A DNA stretch of 64,000 nt, from the NCBI GenBank assembly GCA_021779195.1, contig JAJYBB010000003.1, positions 124,001-188,000 of the forward strand, given 5' to 3'. Position numbers and translations under genes: made by a program. Each line of letters begins with the position of its first letter. Position 1 is the first letter of the stretch. Below the pieces are notes generated by a model. It was not told the origin of the DNA. It worked only from the letters and a program-made list of their open reading frames with translations, and ran no database searches. Below are positions 45,393-54,779 of the stretch, piece after piece. This stretch comes from Bacteroidota bacterium. Its GTDB lineage: Bacteria > Bacteroidota > Bacteroidia > Bacteroidales > Paludibacteraceae.

Positions 45393-46703
45393 TCAACGGG
45401 CAATCCAAAGTTCAGGATTTTGGAGATTTTTACCATTCCAAATCTGAAAATAAAGTTCGGTCTTGTTATCTTTTTCGTCGTCGGTATATATTTTCCCAAT
45501 AGGTTGTTTTGCTGAAACCTTTTCTCCTTCGCGGACAAAAATTTGAGTAAGGTTGGCATACACCGTTCTATAATTTCCATGTTGAATGATTACACCATTA
45601 TTACTACCCGGAATTGAGAACCGTTGGGTTACCACTCCTTCGAAAACGGCGCGTGCAGTACTTCCTGCAGGAGTTTGAATATAAATACCTTTATTATTAA
45701 TCATTACATGCTTGAGCACCGGATGTTCGTGAATTCCGAAATGTCCACTGATAAACCCGTTGGATGTAGGCCAAGGCAAGCGGCCTCTGTTACGTTCGAA
45801 ATCACCAGACAGCAAGGTTTCTTCTTTTGTTAACACCGAAACGCTTGGAGTTTGTGCTTTTGAAGTTTTTTCGGATGGCGATATTTTTGATGTTTTCGAA
45901 GTTATTTTGGATCGTCTTTCTTCAGCCATACGTCTTTTGGCTTCGGCAGCGCGTTTGGCTTCGGCTTTTCGGATTTCTTCGGCTATAATGCGTTCGATTT
46001 TATTATTTAACTCGGCTGCCTTTCGTTGTTGGATTTGCAAATCCACCCGTAATTTTCTTTCTTTCTTATGTAATTCGGTCAACACAAGTTTTTCTTTTTT
46101 TTGATCAGTAGCTAATCGTTGTGTTTCTGAAACTTTCTGTTTAACAACTTCAACTTTCGTATTTTTGTGAACCTGAAGGCTGTCATTTTTGTGAATAATC
46201 GCTGATCTAACCCTGTCAATTTCATGAACCTGCTGCTTCCTGAAATTAGTATATTCCTGCAAATACCGGAGTCTGCGATAGGATTGATCAAACGATTTTG
46301 CCGAAAGTACAAACATAATTTTAGCATATATGCTTCGATTGATATGTGCTTCTTGAACTAATTTCACATAATCTTTCTTTAATGCGGTCAGACGATTTTC
46401 AAGTTGAGATTTTTGTTGATTCAATTGTTGAATCGAACTGTCTAAACCTACAATTTCGGAATTTATATTTTTAATAAGGGATTTTCGTTCATTTATATTT
46501 CTGCTAATTATGGAAAGTTTGTTGAGTGAACTACGTTGCGATTTCTTTGTTTCGTTCAGCATTTTGCTGGTGGTTTGAAGTCTTTCCAGCGTTTGTTTCC
46601 GCTGAAGCTCCAATTGTTTCACAGTTTGAGCAGAAATTGGAGCAAACAGAGTGAATGATAAAAGAAAGATGATGATAATTCGATGTTGATTGAATAAACA
46701 CAT
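45393..46703 (-). CDS. EnvC-like murein hydrolase activator (degenerate LytM domain)
   Basis: A 436-residue exported protein: signal peptide ending PISAQ (about 25), a long coiled coil (about 26-255) full of Leu/Lys/Glu heptads, a Ser/Thr-rich linker, and a C-terminal LytM/M23 domain (about 310-436). Zn-binding residues are lost: the usual HxGxD reads NNKGIYI, and the YAHL motif reads YANL; only FGIHEHPVLKH and HGN keep the outline. That pattern is the one of EnvC-type activators, which switch on cell-wall amidases during division rather than cutting wall themselves. Last gene of dut-TPR-DUF4292-envC. Confidence 0.88.
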   Translation of the reverse strand: MCLFNQHRIIIIFLLSFTLFAPISAQTVKQLELQRKQTLERLQTTSKMLNETKKSQRSSLNKLSIISRNINERKSLIKNINSEIVGLDSSIQQLNQQKSQLENRLTALKKDYVKLVQEAHINRSIYAKIMFVLSAKSFDQSYRRLRYLQEYTNFRKQQVHEIDRVRSAIIHKNDSLQVHKNTKVEVVKQKVSETQRLATDQKKEKLVLTELHKKERKLRVDLQIQQRKAAELNNKIERIIAEEIRKAEAKRAAEAKRRMAEERRSKITSKTSKISPSEKTSKAQTPSVSVLTKEETLLSGDFERNRGRLPWPTSNGFISGHFGIHEHPVLKHVMINNKGIYIQTPAGSTARAVFEGVVTQRFSIPGSNNGVIIQHGNYRTVYANLTQIFVREGEKVSAKQPIGKIYTDDEKDNKTELYFQIWNGKNLQNPELWIAR

Positions 46704-46727
46704 GCTTCAAATCAGTTATTTTACGGG

Positions 46728-47513
46728 TTACTTTTTGAAAATTTGATTTATATCTCCTTTGCTAAATCGATCGGGATTAGTGGTTTGAAATATAATGGGC
46801 ACATTAAAAGCTACTTTTAAAATTTCAAAATCAACATTCACTTTCGATTTTTCGTTATTCGCTGCAAGGCTAATTTTTTGTGGAAAAAATACATTATCCT
46901 GATTCGTGTAACTATCGTATCGGGTCAATAATTGATATTTTGCTGATTGCAACAACACCTGAGTTATACTGAAATCGGGAGCTACCAGAGTTGACTGTAA
47001 CAAGCCATGATTTTGAAATTCAATGGTATTTGTTCCCGTCAATTTACAACTATCAGACTGAATTCCGGAGCTTCCCACACAAAAAAACCGTCCAAGCAAC
47101 AAGGCTTGCAAACTGTGAAAGTCAACCTTAAGTCCGAATCGCTTTGCTAAAAAGACATAGTCAACGGCATAAAATCGATTATTCATTTTATCGAAAATAC
47201 GAATACTATCGGGCATAAATTCTGCTTTGAAAAATTCGATGCCAAAAAATGGCTGAATCGACACGAAAATAGCAGAATCAGTGCGGATTTTACAACTTGC
47301 CGATACGTTAAATTTCCGTCCGTTCATGTCGACAGCTACTGCCATTTTGCTGATATTTGCTGTCGTAAAATTAGTTTCGGTTTTTTGAATATTAACGATT
47401 AGCTGTTTTACGGGAGTTTGTTTCAGTGGTAGTTTTACTAAATTCCGGGTAGTTTTACATCCAGCCAGAATTACGACAAATATTGCAATTAAGTATTTTA
47501 TTTTCAATTTCAT
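46728..47513 (-). CDS. DUF4292-type lipoprotein
   Basis: A 261-residue lipoprotein: MKLKIKYLIAIFVVILAGC with Cys19. The rest is beta-rich with alternating polar/hydrophobic strands (FNVSASCKIRTDSAIFVSI, FFGIEFFKAEFMPDSIRIF), like LolA/LolB-fold lipid-handling proteins, ending QIFKK. The start at 47513 lies 4 bp after the TPR gene's stop; a longer reading from 47543 overlaps that gene and lacks a signal peptide at its start. It is part of a string conserved in Bacteroidetes; an envelope function is likely but unproven. Confidence 0.85.
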   Translation of the reverse strand: MKLKIKYLIAIFVVILAGCKTTRNLVKLPLKQTPVKQLIVNIQKTETNFTTANISKMAVAVDMNGRKFNVSASCKIRTDSAIFVSIQPFFGIEFFKAEFMPDSIRIFDKMNNRFYAVDYVFLAKRFGLKVDFHSLQALLLGRFFCVGSSGIQSDSCKLTGTNTIEFQNHGLLQSTLVAPDFSITQVLLQSAKYQLLTRYDSYTNQDNVFFPQKISLAANNEKSKVNVDFEILKVAFNVPIIFQTTNPDRFSKGDINQIFKK

Positions 47514-47517
47514 AATA

Positions 47518-49266
47518 TTATCTTTTCCACCCTTTATTGTCAATTTTTTGTTTCAGTTCGTCAGTTTTATTACCTGCATCGTACGATTTTTTCCACATTT
47601 CAAGTGCTTTTGCATCGTCATTTCCACTCACCCACAGTATATCGCCGTAATGTTCTAAAATAATGCTCGAATCAGTAGTTTTATCTAAATTATCCATAGC
47701 TCGCTCAATGTAAAATTTTGCCAGTGAATAATTCCCTTCCTGATATAAAATCCAGGCATAAGTATCTAAGTATGTACTGTTTTTTGGTTCTAATTCCACC
47801 GTTTTTGCACTCATCCGTTCCGCTTTTTTTAATGCTTGTTTATTTAACGAAAGATAGTAGGCATAATTGTTCATCACTAAAATATTTTTAGGATTGGCAA
47901 CCAATGCATTTTCGTAACTAATAAAAGCGGAATCTTTCTTTTCTAACTTAAAATAAATGTCGCCCATTTGAGCATAAAAATCGCTTTTCATACCCGCCTG
48001 GTCAGGCTGAATATACATCAAACCATCCTGATATGCTTTTATAGCCTGAAAATATTCTCCCAGTTGATAATCGGCAATACCACGATAAAAATACCAAACC
48101 GGTACTTTCGGCACATTAACAATAGCTCGGGAAGTAATTTCAACAACTTGTTTAAATTTTTCCTCCGAAAGATAAATTTGAATAAGCCGTAACCAAGTTT
48201 GATTATTTTTAGGATTAATGTTAATCATGGTTTCTAGCTCCGAAATCGCTTTGGCATTTCTTCCCCGGAATTGAAGATATTGAGCATAATACCCATGTAC
48301 TTGCTCTTCAAGTGGATAACGGTCGATTAATAATCTGAAAAGCGAGTCTGTTTCGGCAATTTTACTGGAATCTTGCACTAATTTTTCGACGGTTTGACCT
48401 AAAATATTCATCTTCGTGTCCATGTCGAGCTGATCGTTTTTCAAAGCCGTAACGATACATTCCATAGCCTTTTCGGGTTGATTTTTTTGCTTATAATATT
48501 CAGAAAGAGAAACATATGCTAATGCATTTTGAGGATCATCTTTTAGCACGTCCATATAAATCTGATATGCTTTTTCGGGCATTTTTTGTTCCATGAAAAT
48601 ATCTCCACGAAACACTTTAAACTTATCTTCAGCAGGAAATTTATGAATCAACTTATCTATTTCGGCAATACCCTTTTTAGGACGATTTGAAAGAACATAA
48701 AGCCGGAATTTTTCGAACGAAATGGATTGATCAATTCCAGTTAAATTTTCTAATTTTTCATATGCACCAATGGCTTTATCGTAACTCTTAGTTTGTTTGT
48801 AAAGCGAAGCAAGCAAATTGTAGATTTCAGGCTTTTCAGGATAAACTTTCTGAATGCTGTTGGCAATTTCAATGGCTCGATCAAAATGCTTCAACTGCAA
48901 TTGAAACTGAATGAGTTGCATGGCATACCACCAATTTCGAGGTGCAAACCGAAACGCATTTTCCAAGCAAATTGTAGCATTATTAATCAATCCTATATTG
49001 GCATAAATCAACCCCAATTCTGACTGAACACCGGCATCGAGCGAATCGAGCGAATTGCAAAACCTGAAAGACTCGAGCGCTTGATCGAGTTGATTGTTTT
49101 CTTTTTGTTTGATCCCTTCATAAAAATAATATAAAAATTTACGTTGAATAGAATCAGGAATTTCACGTTGAACCGAGTGAACCGGAGAAGCAATTGCCGT
49201 TCTGGCAGTAGAACATGATACAGCTGCAAGTACAAAATACAACAATAAATATCTGATTATATGCAT
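47518..49266 (-). CDS. TPR-repeat lipoprotein
   Basis: A 582-residue lipoprotein starting MHIIRYLLLYFVLAAVSC (Cys18), followed by at least ten tetratricopeptide repeats; clear ones are LGLIYANIGLINNATICLENAFRFAPRNWW, YYKQKNQPEKAMECIVTALKND and YFKLEKKDSAFISYENALVANPKN. TPRs form a scaffold for protein partners in the periplasm. The upstream in-frame part reaching 49443 reads across dut and has no signal peptide, so it is discarded. Located 83 bp after dut and 4 bp before the DUF4292 gene. Partners are unknown; the EnvC-like neighbour is a candidate. Confidence 0.87.
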   Translation of the reverse strand: MHIIRYLLLYFVLAAVSCSTARTAIASPVHSVQREIPDSIQRKFLYYFYEGIKQKENNQLDQALESFRFCNSLDSLDAGVQSELGLIYANIGLINNATICLENAFRFAPRNWWYAMQLIQFQLQLKHFDRAIEIANSIQKVYPEKPEIYNLLASLYKQTKSYDKAIGAYEKLENLTGIDQSISFEKFRLYVLSNRPKKGIAEIDKLIHKFPAEDKFKVFRGDIFMEQKMPEKAYQIYMDVLKDDPQNALAYVSLSEYYKQKNQPEKAMECIVTALKNDQLDMDTKMNILGQTVEKLVQDSSKIAETDSLFRLLIDRYPLEEQVHGYYAQYLQFRGRNAKAISELETMININPKNNQTWLRLIQIYLSEEKFKQVVEITSRAIVNVPKVPVWYFYRGIADYQLGEYFQAIKAYQDGLMYIQPDQAGMKSDFYAQMGDIYFKLEKKDSAFISYENALVANPKNILVMNNYAYYLSLNKQALKKAERMSAKTVELEPKNSTYLDTYAWILYQEGNYSLAKFYIERAMDNLDKTTDSSIILEHYGDILWVSGNDDAKALEMWKKSYDAGNKTDELKQKIDNKGWKR

Positions 49267-49348
49267 AAATATCTGATAATTAAAATTATGATAATTCCCT
49301 GTAAATGAGGAATTTTTAAAAAAAAATTCTGGCAATAAACCGTATAAT

Positions 49349-49783
49349 TCAATGTTTTCCTGTATGTCCAAATCCGCCATGTCCACGTTCTGTTTTTCCA
49401 AGCACTTCAACTTCGAGCCATTCCGCTTGTTCGTGCGCAGCAATCACCATTTGGCAGATTCGCTCTCCGTCCTGAATAATAAATTCTTCAGACGAAAGAT
49501 TAATCAAAATTATTCCAATTTCACCCCGATAATCTGCATCGATGGTACCGGGTGAATTCAAAACCGTAATTCCATATTTTAATGCCAAACCACTGCGAGG
49601 GCGAATCTGAGCTTCGTAACCAGCTGGCAATTCAATAAAAAGTCCGGTTGGAATCAATTTTCTTTCCAAAGGTTTCAACACAACGGGCTCATTCAAGTTT
49701 GCACGTAAATCAACTCCCGCCGATAATGACGTGGCATATTGCGGAAGTGGATGATTTGAGTTATTTAAAATTTTGAGGATCAT
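49349..49783 (-). CDS. dut: Deoxyuridine 5'-triphosphate nucleotidohydrolase (dUTPase)
   Basis: Hydrolyses dUTP to dUMP and PPi, keeping uracil out of DNA and feeding thymidylate synthesis. The 144-residue trimeric-type protein shows all five motifs: [36 protein letters not shown] (uracil pocket and catalytic Asp), [10 protein letters not shown] and the flexible C-terminal [10 protein letters not shown]. First gene of the dut-TPR-DUF4292-envC string. A -7-like TATTTTTG is on the minus strand at 49873-49866; the gap 49784-50102 otherwise holds nothing recognisable. Confidence 0.97.
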   Translation of the reverse strand: MILKILNNSNHPLPQYATSLSAGVDLRANLNEPVVLKPLERKLIPTGLFIELPAGYEAQIRPRSGLALKYGITVLNSPGTIDADYRGEIGIILINLSSEEFIIQDGERICQMVIAAHEQAEWLEVEVLGKTERGHGGFGHTGKH

Positions 49784-50102
49784 GAATGTAATTTCTTTTT
49801 GGCTGATTCAACAACAATCAACCATTTGGATATTCAAATCAAAATATGGTTGAAAGGCTTAGGCACAAAAATACGATTTTTATTGATAAGGTCGATGATA
49901 TAAAACCGAAAAATATGATTTTTTCAAAAAATGGCATGGAGAAAAATAGGAAAAGATACAATTATTGAAACTAAAGAATGAGTTTAATTAGGTCGATTAT
50001 TGATTGAAATGAGTTTATTGTATTACCAGTTCTTAATACATATAACTAACATTCAATATATTATACTTTTTGAAATATTAAACAAGAAGGATAAAGTGGC
50101 TA

Positions 50103-52166
50103 TTAAAATATCCATTTTAACAGAAATCTAATGTCGGTTTTTCGATTTCCTCGTATGGTTTCATTGCCACTACTCACCGTTTCACGATCATCGGCAAAAA
50201 CTGTTTGAGCTAATTTAAACCAACATGAAAGTTGCTTATTCAATTCATAGTCCAAAACCACATAATACCGGCTTCCAATTCCGTAAACCATCGGAATTGA
50301 AAAAGCATAAAGCACATCCTTTTCATACGTATAAAATCGATTTTCAAAACTTTGAGCATCAAAAAACTGCATTCTAAAATTGAACCTGATTGGAATGTTG
50401 GAAAGCTGATAGGTGAAATCTTGGCATGCCGTTGCACCATACGTCCAATTGAGTGTAAATTCTTTGAAAAGATTGCTTTCAATGAGCGTACGGAAACTGA
50501 AATTTCCAACGGTATAAGACAGAGTATAACGAATTGATCCTTTCTGAACAGGAACGATAACCGGCATAATTGATGACGCAACCGGAAAATCGGTCAATTT
50601 CTTTTCATATCTCAACCGCCAAAACATGGATAAATTACTCTTGGGCACATAATCGGCCTGAAATAAATAGTCCATCCCATCTGAAGGGCTGCTGATGCTG
50701 AATTTAGACCAGGGAAATTTATAACTATCGGCATAAGCCGAAAATTTCCAATACCTAAATGGTCGAATCTCAACACCAAGATATACTCCCGATTCATTAT
50801 TTATTCTTGAAGTTTCGGAAAACGAAGTAGCAAAGAAGGTGTCAAATTCAGGTGAATAATAGCGGTAAAGTACCACCAAACCCACCGTAGAAGCCGGAGT
50901 AAACGCAATTCCATTTAACGTTGCAGGTGCACCCCGATCGTTCATGGCGGTTTCACCAAAGAAATTTAGCTTCTTCCATCGCATACGGTAATGAATACCG
51001 CCAACTGTTTGTACTTTTCCTGAAAAATAGAAAAAATTATAAACACTTTTTTGTGGCTCCAACGATTGATTAAAATTCGTATGCACAGCAGTCAGACCTA
51101 CTTCGAAATTTTGAAATAAAAGCGTAATATTACTACCTGCCACCTGTTGAAGTACCGTATTTTTTTTAGAGAATTCATTGGCTGTTCGATGCAATCCTGT
51201 TCGATAAATACTTGTAAAACTTCCATTTAAAGTATCGCCATCAATCATTTTGTTTGAATAAAAAGCGGTAATTTCGGAATTCCCGAATCGGACAGTAGCA
51301 CCAACACCTCTAAAAAAATTATATTCATCGGTTGAATTATATTTTTTCAGTCCCGACGTACGCGGAGATATATTCAGTACATACGACGATTTACCCATGC
51401 CAAACTCAGGTCGAAGCACCAATCCCTGACCGAAGTTTGCTCTGAAATCACCAACAACTATTGTTTTAAATTTAGAGAAATCATTCAGTTGCAAACTAAA
51501 AGAGTAAAAATCATACCCAATATTAGATTTACCGAAAAAAGATTCTCCTGCATCTTTTTCAGCAGTAAAACCAAGTAAAATTCTATCTTTATAATGATAT
51601 TTATATTTCAAAGAATGATAAAACGGTTCACCAAGGTAGGTTGATGGCGTTGATTGAGATGGAATAGTATCCTCCTGAGGCAAAAATCGATATCCTTCTT
51701 TGGTCTCAGCTCCTATATCAACTCGAAAATACAACTCATGTTTACCGTAACGCCATAAATCCTGCCAGTAAATTTTTTTTCGCTCATCGGTCGCATCTCC
51801 AACTCTTACAAATGGCAACATCCGACGTATATCCGTAAAATCTAATCCATCAATCAATTGTAACTCATAAATGCTTTGCATCGGACCAAATCGGTATACA
51901 TATGATAAAATATTTTCAATCTGGTTTTCAGTCAGAAAAGGCATTTTCTCTAACCGCTCGCGGGTAGCTCTGTTCAGATTAACAGGTTCATCGGCTAAAT
52001 CCATCAAATCTTCGTAAAACGACTCATAATCCATTTCCGTCTCATTCTCTGCCGTGTATTGTTCATAAATATCGGCAATTAATTGCTCGGTGGTCGAAAC
52101 TGCATCTTGCGCCTTTAAGTGAAACGAAACTGAAAGCCACAGAATAAATAAAAGTCGATATTTCAT
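50103..52166 (-). CDS. Helix-hairpin-helix/beta-barrel outer-membrane protein
   Basis: A 687-residue exported protein starting MKYRLLFILWLSVSFHLKAQ at 52166, where an AAAGGCGAAG stretch lies just upstream. An N-terminal ComEA-like HhH segment (about 40-110: EPVNLNRATRERLEKMPFLT and FGPMQSIYELQLIDGL) leads into about 550 residues of amphipathic beta-strands rich in Tyr/Phe, ending FLLKWIF, an outer-membrane barrel. HhH motifs usually bind DNA backbones; here, fused to a barrel, that function is uncertain. The previous gene's stop overlaps an upstream ATG (ATGA at 52202-52205), so the two genes are coupled and probably work together. Confidence 0.72.
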   Translation of the reverse strand: MKYRLLFILWLSVSFHLKAQDAVSTTEQLIADIYEQYTAENETEMDYESFYEDLMDLADEPVNLNRATRERLEKMPFLTENQIENILSYVYRFGPMQSIYELQLIDGLDFTDIRRMLPFVRVGDATDERKKIYWQDLWRYGKHELYFRVDIGAETKEGYRFLPQEDTIPSQSTPSTYLGEPFYHSLKYKYHYKDRILLGFTAEKDAGESFFGKSNIGYDFYSFSLQLNDFSKFKTIVVGDFRANFGQGLVLRPEFGMGKSSYVLNISPRTSGLKKYNSTDEYNFFRGVGATVRFGNSEITAFYSNKMIDGDTLNGSFTSIYRTGLHRTANEFSKKNTVLQQVAGSNITLLFQNFEVGLTAVHTNFNQSLEPQKSVYNFFYFSGKVQTVGGIHYRMRWKKLNFFGETAMNDRGAPATLNGIAFTPASTVGLVVLYRYYSPEFDTFFATSFSETSRINNESGVYLGVEIRPFRYWKFSAYADSYKFPWSKFSISSPSDGMDYLFQADYVPKSNLSMFWRLRYEKKLTDFPVASSIMPVIVPVQKGSIRYTLSYTVGNFSFRTLIESNLFKEFTLNWTYGATACQDFTYQLSNIPIRFNFRMQFFDAQSFENRFYTYEKDVLYAFSIPMVYGIGSRYYVVLDYELNKQLSCWFKLAQTVFADDRETVSSGNETIRGNRKTDIRFLLKWIF

Positions 52167-52201
52167 ATCTTCGCCTTTTGAAATTCTATTAAATAAAATT
52201 T

Positions 52202-53107
52202 TCATCTTAACAGATAATCTACTGAAGCAAAAGTATTTAATCCGAGCAAAGGATGCAATTCAGCATTCAAATCGAATCGAAAAAAGCCAACTCTGAAACC
52301 CACACCAAGACAAGGCACTAAATAATCAGTGGCATAAGCTCCAAGTTTTACCGACACATTCTCGATCATTTGGTAATCAAAACCGGTTGCAAAGCGATAA
52401 TTACTGCTCACTTCTTTGTCAATTTGCGTGAGCCAAACCAATTCAGGGCTTAATAAGCAAGAAGTACCAAAACTAAATATTGACGGGATACGTTTTGTAA
52501 CGAATTCCGTTTTTATATTTGTTTGAAAAGGGTTAAAAGTGTTGAATCCCAGATTGAATAAAGGCGATAATTTTACAGATAAGCCAACTTGAGGAAGCAA
52601 AGTTCCGCGATACGTATTGGACGCATCAAAATAAGCCATGTAATAATTAAATTGCACGCCCATACTGAATTTATCCATAAAATTTCGTGATAAACCGCAA
52701 CCAATAAGCATTTCGTGATAAAGTGAGTATCCAAAATGCGAAAATGAAACACCAATATTTACAAGTGAACTATGAAAGCCAGCCTGAATACTTTTTGTTG
52801 ATAGTTCGGTCAAAAGAGATCGGTTACTCATGCTGATACCGATTTCTGTTTGTTGAAAATATCCAATCATTGCGGGGTTATTGAATGCTGTCCAATTTCT
52901 TATGTCTGCCACCGAAGTTTCAGCAATTGATTTTCCTTCAGGAAGGATGGATGCGATTTGAGCACAAGCAAATTGTTGAATAAAAAGCAGAACAATTAGA
53001 TGATTTATTCTATAATTGAGATTAACAGTAGATGATTTTGAATGACTTTTCGACCAATACAAACGATCTGACGGATGAGATTGAAAATTTTTCAAAAAAT
53101 GTTTCAT
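52202..53107 (-). CDS. Outer-membrane beta-barrel protein of unknown function
   Basis: 301 residues; after an unusual 33-residue polar leader the hydrophobic HLIVLLFIQQFACAQ acts as signal sequence. The mature part is a series of amphipathic strands (MIGYFQQTEIGISMSNRSLL, FHSSLVNIGVSFSHFGYSLY, FSMGVQFNYYMAYF) ending FASVDYLLR, with the NNPAMIGY-type start seen in PorV/PorP-like and FadL-like barrels. No specific family is assigned. The true start may be a non-ATG codon closer to the signal sequence. It is coupled to the HhH/barrel gene. Confidence 0.68.
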   Translation of the reverse strand: MKHFLKNFQSHPSDRLYWSKSHSKSSTVNLNYRINHLIVLLFIQQFACAQIASILPEGKSIAETSVADIRNWTAFNNPAMIGYFQQTEIGISMSNRSLLTELSTKSIQAGFHSSLVNIGVSFSHFGYSLYHEMLIGCGLSRNFMDKFSMGVQFNYYMAYFDASNTYRGTLLPQVGLSVKLSPLFNLGFNTFNPFQTNIKTEFVTKRIPSIFSFGTSCLLSPELVWLTQIDKEVSSNYRFATGFDYQMIENVSVKLGAYATDYLVPCLGVGFRVGFFRFDLNAELHPLLGLNTFASVDYLLR

Positions 53108-53447
53108 GTTTCTTTTTCAAATTTGGGAGCTTAAAACTATGGTTATTTGATCGATACGTGAATTTAATAAAATAAAATACGTCTCGAAATTAGGTTCAGT
53201 AAACCTATATTTTAGATATTTCCATTTTAAAGTTCTAAATAAATGCTTTTATCGATTAAAATGTCAAAAATAAATAAAAGGCGTGAAACAATCGATATAT
53301 TAAAGAAATATTTTTCAAAAAAAATCATGATTTGTTGTATTTCAACCATTATCAATAATATTTCATTAAAAACTGACGTACTTTTACAAATAAAATAATA
53401 ATTTTGGAGTGAAGTAATTAAGAAATTATACAGTATCGAAAAAGGAG
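53108..53447. other. Intergenic between divergent genes
   Basis: A small perfect hairpin, TAGGTT-CAGTA-AACCTA (53191-53207), lies close to the minus-strand gene. TACTTTTA at 53379-53386 is one base off a plus-strand -7 box for the cyclo-ligase gene. Nothing else is recognised. Confidence 0.3.
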
Positions 53448-53990
53448 ATGGAAAATAAAAATTTGATTCGGGATAAAATGAAAATTTTGAAACAACAAGT
53501 TCCTGATTTTCAAAAAACAGAAAATGCGAAGATCGTTTTTAAAAAAATTGAGTCGCTGACAGAATTTAAAATTGCTAAAACCATTTTATTATACTGGTCG
53601 CTTCCGGATGAAATGCCAACGCATAATTTTGTGGAGAAATGGAGTAATTCAAAACAAGTTTTACTTCCTGCATTGGACGGAGAAGAAATAATTTTAAAAC
53701 AATTTATTTCTCAAAAACAGATGACAGCAGGAAAGTGGGGAATTTTAGAACCAAATGAGAATGAATGTTTTTCAGAAAAAATTGATTTGGTGGTTGTGCC
53801 GGGTGTCGCTTTCGATATTAAAAAGAACAGATTAGGCAGAGGTAAAGGATATTATGATCGATTTTTGACCAAAATCAATACGTTCAAAATAGGAATATGT
53901 TATGATTTTCAGCTTATAGAATCTGTGCCGGCAAATTATAAGGACGTAAAAATGAATGCAGTAATTACGCCTTCAGAATTTATTCGATAA
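53448..53990 (+). CDS. 5-formyltetrahydrofolate cyclo-ligase
   Basis: Converts 5-formyl-THF to 5,10-methenyl-THF with ATP, returning a storage folate to use. The 180-residue protein matches the MTHFS (YgfA/Fau) family: N-terminal basic helix with LIRDKMKILKQQ, ILLYWSLPDEMPTH, LPALDGEEIILKQF, and the signature VVPGVAFDIKKNRLGRGKGY with YDRFL, the phosphate/ATP-binding loop. Its TAA at 53988-53990 touches the stop of the opposite-strand gene (53991). Confidence 0.94.
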   Translation: MENKNLIRDKMKILKQQVPDFQKTENAKIVFKKIESLTEFKIAKTILLYWSLPDEMPTHNFVEKWSNSKQVLLPALDGEEIILKQFISQKQMTAGKWGILEPNENECFSEKIDLVVVPGVAFDIKKNRLGRGKGYYDRFLTKINTFKIGICYDFQLIESVPANYKDVKMNAVITPSEFIR

Positions 53991-54713
53991 TTATTGAATA
54001 CGTAAATCATCGATGGGCGTAAGTTCATTTTCACCTTTGCGATAGTAATAAATCAACCCATACGATTGACATTTTTTCATTCTTGCATAAGGCTTTTCAT
54101 CTTTAAACTTAGCTTCTACCTGATTCCAGATATCGAGAATGATCTCATCTCCCTTCGCTCGTAAACTGACTAAATCTTCCCAATTCCGATTGGTAGTGTT
54201 TTGGTGTATTTTTTGGGTAGCTTTATACTCTTTAAAAATTTCATAGTGCACTTTTACTTTGGCAATGGCAGGGTTGTAAATTGGAAGCCCACCATTTCGA
54301 ATTCGCTCATTTTCGCCATCAATAATATATTTCCCCCAATCTAACAAAGCCGCTTCGGTGCTTAAATCGGGCACGTTATTAATCTCAGGGTCTAAATGAT
54401 AAAATAATTTATGCTCTTTCTTGATATCTCCTCTGATCACCGAAAGATTTAAAACCTGGATAAAATGTGAAATATAAATGCGGGCGTTATGAACAATAAG
54501 TTGATATTTTTTATTTGCCAAAACTTGATTTTCGAGCATTTGCTGATAATGCGCAAGTTGCTTTTCAAAAATATTCAAAAAGTTTTGGGCTTCGCGAAGA
54601 GATTTGTATGACACGGCTTGGTCTCCAAAGTCTTGTTGATCACCTTGTAGCAGAGCTGCTTTAAGTGCTCGTAAACGAGCCTGGTCAGTATTTGGTAATC
54701 GTCGATAAGGCAT
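53991..54713 (-). CDS. Conserved protein of unknown function
   Basis: 240 residues, soluble, charged, mainly helical, no signal peptide or TM segment. Notable stretches: RLPNTDQARLRALKAALLQG at the start, EKQLAHYQQMLENQVL, LNLSVIRGDIKKEHKLFYHL, and a C-terminal KCQSYGLIYYYRKGENELTP. It has protein-like composition and codon use and I recall similar uncharacterised proteins from Bacteroidetes, but cannot name a domain. It shares its stop point with the cyclo-ligase gene and lies 66 bp downstream of a polyprenyl synthetase gene on the same strand. Confidence 0.7.
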   Translation of the reverse strand: MPYRRLPNTDQARLRALKAALLQGDQQDFGDQAVSYKSLREAQNFLNIFEKQLAHYQQMLENQVLANKKYQLIVHNARIYISHFIQVLNLSVIRGDIKKEHKLFYHLDPEINNVPDLSTEAALLDWGKYIIDGENERIRNGGLPIYNPAIAKVKVHYEIFKEYKATQKIHQNTTNRNWEDLVSLRAKGDEIILDIWNQVEAKFKDEKPYARMKKCQSYGLIYYYRKGENELTPIDDLRIQ

Positions 54714-54779
54714 ATTAAATTATATAAAAAACTTACGTCCAAATTCTAAATCGAAAATTTCATCTGCAAATATATGCAA

